This document shows positions 1-6,000 of a DNA stretch of 11,453 nucleotides, piece after piece. Both the position numbers and the translations under genes were made by a program. Position 1 is the first letter of the stretch, and each line of letters opens with the position of its first letter. The notes under the pieces were generated by a model that saw only the letters and a program-made list of their open reading frames with translations, searched no databases and was not told the DNA's origin. The stretch is from positions 1 to 11,453 of the forward strand of contig CAJOLG010000038.1 in NCBI GenBank assembly GCA_905235315.1, read 5' to 3'. Source of the stretch: an uncultured Solobacterium sp. Its GTDB lineage: Bacteria; Bacillota_I; Bacilli_A; Erysipelotrichales; Erysipelotrichaceae.

Positions 1-77
1 CGCTTCCGAAGCAGACACCGCATCCGGTCTTCCTCATCATCGCAGCAGCCTGCGCCGGCATTGTATTTGGCTTCTGA
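1..77 (+). CDS. C-terminal end of a membrane protein, possibly a ChrA-type transporter (partial)
   Basis: An open frame enters from the left edge and stops at TGA 75-77, giving 24 residues (codons from position 3) that end in LIIAAACAGIVFGF. The segment is hydrophobic and rich in Ala, Gly, Ile and Phe, so it reads as the last membrane helix of an integral membrane protein ending almost at the membrane face. A Pro shortly before a final hydrophobic helix with a small-residue core and a terminal Gly-rich end resembles the C-terminus of chromate-transporter (ChrA) domains. That identification is a guess from a very short piece; any polytopic transporter remains possible. The dehydrogenase gene follows 42 bp later on the same strand with no terminator between them, so the two may be co-transcribed. 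Confidence 0.45.
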   Translation, partial: LPKQTPHPVFLIIAAACAGIVFGF

Positions 78-119
78 GGTCCGGTGCGGTGAACGATTAT
101 GAAAAAGGAAACAGAAGGT

Positions 120-1094
120 ATGAGTGAAACAGGCACACGAATCGTAACGATTGTTCTTCCCGAAACAACGGAAGCTCAGCGCATGGCGATTGAGAATACC
201 GTAACGGGTTACGGATTTGAACCGCGCTTTTATGAATCCCCGCAGGCGGCGGAAGAAACGATCAAAGACACGGAAGTTCTGTTTTCCATGTCTTCAAAGC
301 TGGCCGCCATGGCCGAAAACCTTCGGTGGCAGTGCTCCCCGAGCGCCGGGATCGATCATCTCAGAAACTGTGAGGTATTTAAAAACGGGCAGGCGGTACT
401 GACCTGTTCCAGCGGGGCATACGGGGTTACCATCTCAGAACATATCATTATGATGATCCTTGAAGTGCTGCGCCGGCAGAGCGATTACCGAACCATTGTT
501 CAGGCACATCAGTGGACCCGGAATCTTCCGGTGCGCTCCATTTACGGCAGCCGGATTGTCCTGCTTGGGACCGGCGATATCGGGCAGGCAGCCGCAGTGC
601 GGCTTCGTTCCTTTGCGCCTGCTTCTTTGACCGGCGTCAGCCGGAGCGGATCGAATCCGGGGCTTCTGTTTGATAAAGCAGTGCAGGTTAAAGATCTGAA
701 TTCGGTTCTGCCTGACGCGGATATTCTGATTCTTTCGCTTCCCGCCACCCCAGAGACCCGCCGCATCATCGGGAAAGAACAGCTGGCACTCCTGCCGGAT
801 GATGCCCTGATCGTCAATGTCGGAAGAGGAATCTGTATTGATCAGAAGGCGCTGGAAGAAGAGCTCAGCGCCCGGAGGCTGTATGCCGCACTGGATGTGT
901 TTGAAACCGAGCCGATCCCGGAAGGGGATCCCTTCTGGGACTGCCCGAATCTTCTGATTACTCCGCATGTGGCGGGAGACAGCGCGCTTCCCTATACGGT
1001 AGAGAAGGTTGTGCAGCAGTTTCTGGAAGACTTTGTGCGGTACGCGGAAGGGAAGCCGTTACTCCATCAGGCAGATGTGGCCAGAGGGTATTGA
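120..1094 (+). CDS. D-isomer-specific 2-hydroxyacid dehydrogenase (probably NADP(H)-preferring)
   Basis: A cytoplasmic oxidoreductase of the D-2-hydroxyacid dehydrogenase family, which interconverts 2-oxoacids and D-2-hydroxyacids. Residues are numbered from ATG 120 (324 aa, normal length). The SAGIDHL substrate-loop motif is in the N-terminal half. The Rossmann motif GTGDIG is at 150-155. The expected catalytic triad is present: Arg236 in NVGRG, Glu264 in FETEP and His283 in TPHV. After the second Rossmann strand, where NAD enzymes usually have Asp, the sequence is VSRSG (about 173-177). By family knowledge this suggests NADP(H), as in GhrA-like glyoxylate/hydroxypyruvate reductases; the substrate cannot be told. 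An upstream in-frame ATG at 99 has no clear ribosome site. ATG 120 is preceded by AAAGGAA at 104-110 with a 9-nt spacer, so I prefer it. The gene ends with tandem stops TGATGA. It is not related in function to the ribosomal/polymerase operon that follows. Confidence 0.92.
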   Translation: MSETGTRIVTIVLPETTEAQRMAIENTVTGYGFEPRFYESPQAAEETIKDTEVLFSMSSKLAAMAENLRWQCSPSAGIDHLRNCEVFKNGQAVLTCSSGAYGVTISEHIIMMILEVLRRQSDYRTIVQAHQWTRNLPVRSIYGSRIVLLGTGDIGQAAAVRLRSFAPASLTGVSRSGSNPGLLFDKAVQVKDLNSVLPDADILILSLPATPETRRIIGKEQLALLPDDALIVNVGRGICIDQKALEEELSARRLYAALDVFETEPIPEGDPFWDCPNLLITPHVAGDSALPYTVEKVVQQFLEDFVRYAEGKPLLHQADVARGY

Positions 1095-1137
1095 TGAAAG
1101 AAATTATTGATAATATTTATATATAGTAAATTTCTGA

Positions 1138-1166
1138 TTGACATGCCTTTTGCCGGAGAGTATGAT
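1138..1166 (+). promoter_or_regulatory. Sigma-A promoter of the rplJL-rpoBC operon
   Basis: A perfect -35 box TTGACA (1138-1143) is followed by exactly 17 bp and a -10 box TATGAT (1161-1166, five of six consensus bases). Transcription should start near 1171-1174, just before the L10 leader. The 35 bp upstream (about 1100-1134) are almost pure A/T with short A and T runs, which fits an UP element that binds the alpha subunit C-terminal domain. A strong promoter is expected for ribosomal protein genes. The only other candidate signals in the gap are much weaker. Confidence 0.87.
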
Positions 1167-1172
1167 ATTGAT

Positions 1173-1282
1173 CGTTATCGATGCCAAAGACAGTAACGGC
1201 GAAAGCTTAATCATGTTACCGAGGTTGAAAGTTTCATGTGTTTAACGAACTTTTAAGCCCTTGCTGTCTGCGAGGGCTTTTA
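1173..1282 (+). promoter_or_regulatory. Ribosomal protein L10 leader RNA (autoregulatory 5' UTR)
   Basis: The untranslated leader of rplJ matches the Firmicutes L10-leader architecture. AGACAG at 1188-1193 can pair with CTGTCT at 1264-1269 to close a large domain. Inside it, GTAAC (1193-1197) pairs with GTTAC (1215-1219), and GAGGTT (1221-1226) pairs with AACTTT (1249-1254, two G-U pairs). The conserved strings ACCGAGGTT and TAACGAAC are where family members have the L10(L12)4 binding region. In B. subtilis this leader lets L10-L12 complex attenuate transcription of its own operon; the same is inferred here. The CTGTCT arm is also the loop of the hairpin at 1255-1279, which links ligand binding to hairpin formation. 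Confidence 0.85.
1255..1281 (+). terminator. Attenuator hairpin at the end of the L10 leader
   Basis: AAGCCCTTG (1255-1263) pairs with CGAGGGCTT (1271-1279) over 9 bp, with one G-U pair and a 7-nt loop, and is followed by a short T run (1278-1281) that decays into ATAT. It lies 44 nt before the rplJ start. The shape fits a rho-independent attenuator, but the T tract is short, so termination should be partial. It could instead act as a structural part of the leader without terminating. Confidence 0.6.
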
Positions 1283-1324
1283 TATCCAGTACGGTAGGCG
1301 ATAACAGAAAGGTGAGGTGAAGGA

Positions 1325-1879
1325 ATGAATCAGGCGGTATTAGAAAGTAAAAAGAACGTTGTCACCGAGATTTCCGACAAGTTCAAAAATTCCGGCTCTA
1401 CTGTCATCGCAGAGTACCGTGGCCTGAGCGTTGCGGAAGTCACTGAACTGCGCAGAACCCTGCGGGCAGAGAACATCGAGATGAAGGTTTACAAGAACAC
1501 TCTCGCTTCTCTTGCGGCAGACGAAGCAGGTGTCAGTGATCTGAAGGACGTTCTTACAGGACCGAATGCTCTCGTGTTTGGACCGGATGAAACCGCAGCG
1601 AGCCGTGTTCTTGCACAGTTCGCGAAAAAGCACAAGGCGCTGGTTCTCAAAGGCGGAATCGTCGAGGGCAAGGTCGTAGACCTTAACACCATCAAGGAAC
1701 TCTCTGCACTTCCGAACCGCGAGGGTATGCTGTCCATGCTGCTTTCCGTATTACAGGCACCGGTTTCCCAGTTCGCACGTGCAGTCAATGCAGTTGCTGA
1801 GCAGAAGGGAGAAGGTGCACCGGCAGAGGCTGCTGCCCCTGCAGAAGAAACAAAACCCGCTGAAGAGGCGGCTGCCTAA
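1325..1879 (+). CDS. rplJ: 50S ribosomal protein L10 (uL10)
   Basis: L10 is the base of the ribosomal stalk. Its N-terminal domain binds 23S rRNA with L11, and its C-terminal helix carries L7/L12 dimers that recruit translation factors. The 184-residue product has the family signature near the N-terminus (VIAEYRGLSVAEVTELRR, about 27-44) and the KVYKNTLA segment after it. The helical stalk-binding region is at about 130-160 (LLSVLQAPVSQFARAVNAV). After that comes a tail of about 22 residues made almost only of Ala, Glu, Pro and Lys. The tail makes the protein a little longer than many Firmicutes L10 proteins and resembles the hinge of L12 in composition. The start is supported by a GGTGAGGTG Shine-Dalgarno region at 1311-1319 with a 5-nt spacer. 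It is the first gene of the operon, behind the L10 leader, and is followed 17 bp later by its partner rplL. Confidence 0.98.
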   Translation: MNQAVLESKKNVVTEISDKFKNSGSTVIAEYRGLSVAEVTELRRTLRAENIEMKVYKNTLASLAADEAGVSDLKDVLTGPNALVFGPDETAASRVLAQFAKKHKALVLKGGIVEGKVVDLNTIKELSALPNREGMLSMLLSVLQAPVSQFARAVNAVAEQKGEGAPAEAAAPAEETKPAEEAAA

Positions 1880-1896
1880 AAAGGAGGAAAATTAAA

Positions 1897-2268
1897 ATGG
1901 CAAAGTTAACAAAAGACGAAATTCTCGCGTTTCTTGATGAAGCTACAATTCTCGAGCTCAACGAACTCGTAAAGGCAATTGAAGAGAAGTACGGCGTAAG
2001 CGCTGCTGCTCCGGTTGCAGTTGCGGCTGCTCCGGCAGAGGCTGCGGATGAAGCACCGAAGAACGTTACTGTCGTTCTTACAAGCTTTGGCGATTCCAAG
2101 GTTGGTGTTATCAAGGTTGTTCGTACCGTCACAGGTCTCGGCCTTGTTGAGGCTAAGAAGCTTGTTGACGCTCTGCCTGCAGAGATCAAGAAGGATGTAC
2201 CTACTGAAGAAGCTGACAACATTAAGAAGCAGCTCGTGGAAGCAGGTGCTACTGTTGAATACAAATAA
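1897..2268 (+). CDS. rplL: 50S ribosomal protein L7/L12 (bL12)
   Basis: L7/L12 is the multi-copy stalk protein that recruits and stimulates GTPase factors such as EF-Tu, EF-G and IF2. The 123-residue product has the usual three parts: an N-terminal dimerisation and L10-binding domain (about 1-33), an Ala/Pro-rich flexible hinge (about 36-55), and the globular C-terminal domain. The C-terminal domain has the conserved segments KVGVIKVVRTVTGLGLVEAK and the following Lys-Lys-Leu-Val pattern that contacts factors. A very strong Shine-Dalgarno AAGGAGG (1881-1887, 9-nt spacer) fits the need for more L12 than L10. The gene lies 17 bp after rplJ and is followed by a hairpin that should limit read-through into the downstream genes. 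Confidence 0.98.
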   Translation: MAKLTKDEILAFLDEATILELNELVKAIEEKYGVSAAAPVAVAAAPAEAADEAPKNVTVVLTSFGDSKVGVIKVVRTVTGLGLVEAKKLVDALPAEIKKDVPTEEADNIKKQLVEAGATVEYK

Positions 2269-2295
2269 TCGCCTGTAACAAAATTTCACAGAAAC

Positions 2296-2328
2296 AGCCG
2301 AGGGTGTTTTTCAGCGCCCTTGGCTTTT
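2296..2328 (+). terminator. Intrinsic (probably partial) terminator between rplL and the methyltransferase gene
   Basis: AGCCGAGGGTG (2296-2306) pairs with CGCCCTTGGCT (2315-2325) over 11 bp, including two G-U pairs, with an 8-nt loop rich in T. Only four T residues follow (2325-2328) before CGCCCC, so termination is probably incomplete. The position matches the well-known rplL-rpoB attenuator of other bacteria, which makes polymerase subunits less abundant than stalk proteins. No strong promoter is visible between here and rpoB, so read-through is expected to feed rpoBC. Confidence 0.78.
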
Positions 2329-2353
2329 CGCCCCTATGAAAGGAGTCGTGCGG

Positions 2354-2959
2354 ATGGACGGAAAACACTATTTTACGGACAACCGGGATCTCCCTTCGAA
2401 CCGAAGGGAAATCACCTACTTCTTTCAGGGGCGTGAGTATCAGTTCATCACGGATGACGGCGTGTTCTCCAAAAGCGAAGTGGATTACGGAACCCACACG
2501 CTTCTCAAGGCAGCCGCAGAGGAAGATCCGCTTTCCGGCCGGGTTCTCGATATGGGATGCGGCTACGGCGTGATCGGGATCGTTCTGAAAGGAATGAATC
2601 CGGACCTCGATGTCACCGTGAGCGATGTGAACCAGAGGGCTCTGGAGCTCGCAAAGCTTAACAGCGAACGGAATCATGCGCCGGTAACGGCGGTATATTC
2701 CGACGGCCTGGAGGGGTTAAGCGGGGAGATGTTCTCCGCGGTGCTGACCAATCCTCCGATCCGGACCGGGAAAAAGACCGTGTACCGGATGTTCGAAGAA
2801 GCGCATGCGCATCTTGCGGACGGAGGCCGGTTCTATGCGGTGATCCGCCGTAATCAGGGTGCGGAAAGCGCAATGAACAAACTGGCGGAGCTTTACGGGT
2901 CGTGCGATCTGATTGACCGCAGCCGGGGCTACTGGGTTCTCCGCTGCATCCGGCAGTAA
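2354..2959 (+). CDS. ybxB: Class I SAM-dependent methyltransferase, RsmC/YbxB-like
   Basis: A Rossmann-fold methyltransferase of 201 residues, numbered from ATG 2354. Motif I, which binds S-adenosylmethionine, is DMGCGYG at 66-72, followed by an acidic residue at the end of the second strand (VSDVNQ). The catalytic motif NPPIRTGK at 133-140 is the N-P-P-[IF] signature of RsmC-type enzymes that methylate exocyclic amino groups of guanine in rRNA. In E. coli RsmC makes m2G1207 in 16S rRNA. The single-domain length and the place between rplL and rpoB match B. subtilis YbxB; the exact target is inferred, not shown. An in-frame ATG exists at 2336, but the Shine-Dalgarno AAAGGAG (2339-2345) lies inside that extension and sits 8 nt before ATG 2354, so the shorter form is preferred. 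Codon choice is less biased than in its ribosomal neighbours, which fits lower expression. Confidence 0.93.
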   Translation: MDGKHYFTDNRDLPSNRREITYFFQGREYQFITDDGVFSKSEVDYGTHTLLKAAAEEDPLSGRVLDMGCGYGVIGIVLKGMNPDLDVTVSDVNQRALELAKLNSERNHAPVTAVYSDGLEGLSGEMFSAVLTNPPIRTGKKTVYRMFEEAHAHLADGGRFYAVIRRNQGAESAMNKLAELYGSCDLIDRSRGYWVLRCIRQ

Positions 2960-2996
2960 ACGATGCGGCGAATGTCTCCAGTATTGATTGTTTAAC

Positions 2997-3043
2997 GTTT
3001 CGAAACACAGCCGAATACCGCGGGGTTACTGCCCCCGTTCGGT
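2997..3043 (+). other. Structured intergenic segment before rpoB (palindrome plus GC-rich hairpin)
   Basis: The 117-bp gap before rpoB holds two structured elements. GTTTCGAAAC at 2997-3006 is a perfect 10-bp palindrome. ACCG (3017-3020) plus CGGGG (3021-3025) pair with CCCCG (3033-3037) and CGGT (3040-3043), making a 9-bp stem with a 2-nt bulge (TT) and a 7-nt loop. A competing outer stem, CCGAA (3011-3015) with TTCGG (3038-3042), shares the same downstream arm. There is no T tract, so this is not an ordinary terminator. It ends about 20 nt before the rpoB Shine-Dalgarno site and could affect processing or translation. No convincing sigma-A promoter is seen in the gap. Confidence 0.45.
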
Positions 3044-3076
3044 GGTTTCAACAGTGCAGGCGAAAGGATGGCGAAG

Positions 3077-6000
3077 ATGGAAAAAAAGAATTCATACCAC
3101 GTTGTTCAGTACGGCAACAAAGCTGTCCGCCGCGACTACTCGAAAGTATCGGCGGGCCTGGATCTTCCGGATCTTACGGAAATCCAGACAGCATCCTTTG
3201 AATGGTTTCTGAAAGATGGAATCCGGGAAGTGTTCAATGACATTTACCCGATCCGCAACTTCGGCGGAAACATCCAGCTCAAGTTTATTGACTATGAGTT
3301 CGGCGAACCGAAGTACTCCGTCTCTGAATGCAAATACAGAGAAGCCAACTACTGCGCTCCTTTAAAGGCGAAGATGGAGCTGGAAATGGTGGATCCGGAA
3401 ACCGGCGAAGTCATGACAAAATGGGAAGAAGTCTTCCTGGGCGACTTCCCGCTGATGACTCCGACCGGCACATTCATCATCAACGGCGCCGAGCGTGTCA
3501 TTGTCTCGCAGATCGTCCGTTCTCCGGGCGCGTATTTCGACATTATCTCGGAAGAGCGCACCGGCCGCGACACCTATACCTGCGAGCTGATTCCGAGCCG
3601 CGGAACCTGGCTCGAATTCATGTCCGATGAAAAGAAAGCCGCATTGGGCCGTATCATGTACTGCTCAATCGACCGCAGACGGAAAGTGCTTTCCACGATT
3701 CTGTTCAAGGCCATCGGAATGTCGCTGAATACTGAGCGTAATGAAAACGCGTTCGATTATTCAAAGATGGAGAAGCTGCTCAAGGCGCTCCGCTTTGAAC
3801 TGTATCCGGATGTCATCGTACCGGAACAGGATACCGAACATCTCAATGAATATATGCTGCTGTATACAAGTGTATTCGGCAACTATGAAGAGCTGTGCCA
3901 TACCCTTGACGCAGACAAGAAGATCAAGACGACGAAAGACGCCCTCATGGCGGTATACATGAACCAGAGAGCGGATGAAATCGCAACCGAAGAAGGATCC
4001 CTCACAACGATGGATCAGAAGTTCTTCGACTACCGCCGGTACGACCTGACCAAGGCCGGCCGATACAAGGTTCTCAAGAAGCTGAATGTGCTTGACCGTA
4101 TGGAAGGCCACATGCTGCAGAAAGATCTTGTCGGTGCGGAAGGAAAAGTGATCTTCAAGAAGAATACGATGATCGGGCAGAAGGAGCGTGATGCGCTTCG
4201 TCCCGAAATCAACAAGGGCATCTGCTGCCGCGCGCTTCCGTATAACTACCTGTTCTCTCATCCGGTTACCGCCGAGATGGAGACCTCATGGACCGAAGCG
4301 CTCACCGGGCGTATTCTTGCCAACGATCTCGAAGGCAAAAAGGTGAGCTATGAACAGGGCACTGTTCTCGTACCGGAAGATATCAAGGCGATTGCGAAGG
4401 AATTCAAAACCGTCACGGTATACGCAGGCATCATTGCCACTGAGGCGAAGCTCACAAACGACAACACTGCTGCGGTTCTGGATCTTGGAAGCCGGATGTT
4501 CTCCATCGGCCGTGTCACCATGGGCGGGAAGGATGTCACCAATGAGGACGGCACGAACGTAGTATCCCGGTATGTACCGGATGATGTTCTCGTACCGCTG
4601 TCCTCTGCAGATAAGAACCGGATTCAGAATGTTGTCATGGAAGCAGGCAATAAAGAGGTCAGCGCATGGCTGGTCGGTGCCTGTGTCCAGGAAGTGACGA
4701 TTCTTGCGGAAGACGGCCACCCGGTCAAAGTGATCGGCGGCGATCCGCTGAATACGAAACATACGATCACGATGTCCGATATGTACTCGCTGTACAGCTA
4801 TGAGCTGAACATGCTTGACGGTATCGGAAGCGCAGATGATATCGATATGCTGGGCAACCGCCGGATCCGTACGGTCGGCGAACTGATTCAGAACCAGTTC
4901 CGGATCGGTCTCTCCCGTATGGAGCGTACGGTCAAGGACCGCATGTCCCTGTCTGATCCGAGCGGCCTGACACCGAAGCAGCTGACCAATATCCGTCCGC
5001 TCACTTCGGCGATCAAGGAATTCTTCTCAAGCTCCCAGCTGTCTCAGTTCATGGATCAGCAGAACCCGCTCGCCGAGCTGTCCAACAAGCGCCGTATTTC
5101 CGCGCTTGGCCCGGGCGGTCTCACCCGTGAGCGTGCCGGCTTCGAAGTGCGTGATATTCACAACTCGCACTATGGCCGTATCTGCCCGATCGAGACACCG
5201 GAAGGTCCGAATATCGGTCTTATCTCGTATCTCACAACCTATGCGAGAGTCAACGAGTACGGCTTTATTCAGACCCCGTACCGGAAAGTTGTGAACGGTG
5301 TTGTCACCGATGACATCAAATATATGTCGGCCGATGAGGAGAATGATCACATCATCGCCCAGGCAAACGAAATCAAGGACGGCAAGCTGGTCGGCGACCG
5401 GATCGTTGCCCGTAAAGCAGGTGAAACAATCATGGCTGACCGCAGCCAGATCGACTACGCGGACGTTTCGCCGCGTCAGATCGTATCGGTTGCGACATCC
5501 TGTGTCCCGTTCCTTGAAAACGACGACTGCACCCGTGCGCTTATGGGCGCGAACATGCAGAGACAGGCAGTTCCTCTGCTGAATCCGCACAGCCCGTATG
5601 TCGGCACCGGTATCGAACACCACATTGCCCGTGACTCGGGTGCTGCGTGTGTTGCGACCGCTCCGGGTGTTGTCAGCTATGTAGATGCGGACAAAGTAGT
5701 GGTTACGGAAGACAACGGTACCGATCATGTTTATGAGCTGACCAAGTTCCGCCGTTCCAATGCGTCTACCTGTCTCAACCAGCATCCGATCGTCTTTGAC
5801 GGCGAACGGGTGGAACGCGGTGATATTCTCGCTGACGGTCCTGCAATGCAGAACGGTGAGCTCGCCCTCGGCCAGAACGTGCTGATTGCCTTCATGACAT
5901 GGCATGGATACAACTACGAGGATGCGATCATCATGAGCGAGCGTATGGTGCGCGAAGATATCTACACTTCGATCCATATCGAGGAATACGATATTGAATG

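Noticed and set aside
99..119. ATG 99 as the dehydrogenase start
   Set aside because: It lacks a Shine-Dalgarno site, while ATG 120 has AAAGGAA at a 9-nt spacing and gives the normal family length.
1092..1097. Mollicutes genetic code (TGA as Trp), suggested by the Asn526 residue
   Set aside because: The dehydrogenase ends at tandem TGATGA, the upstream partial gene also ends at TGA, and Trp is encoded by TGG throughout.
1101..1118. AT-rich palindrome ATTAT-TG-ATAAT as a terminator of the dehydrogenase gene
   Set aside because: The stem is only five A-T pairs with a 2-nt loop and would not be stable. It fits better as part of the AT-rich UP element.
2984..3012. Possible promoter before rpoB starting from TTGATT at 2984
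   Set aside because: No acceptable -10 box lies 16-18 bp downstream; the sequence at that distance is ACAGCC.
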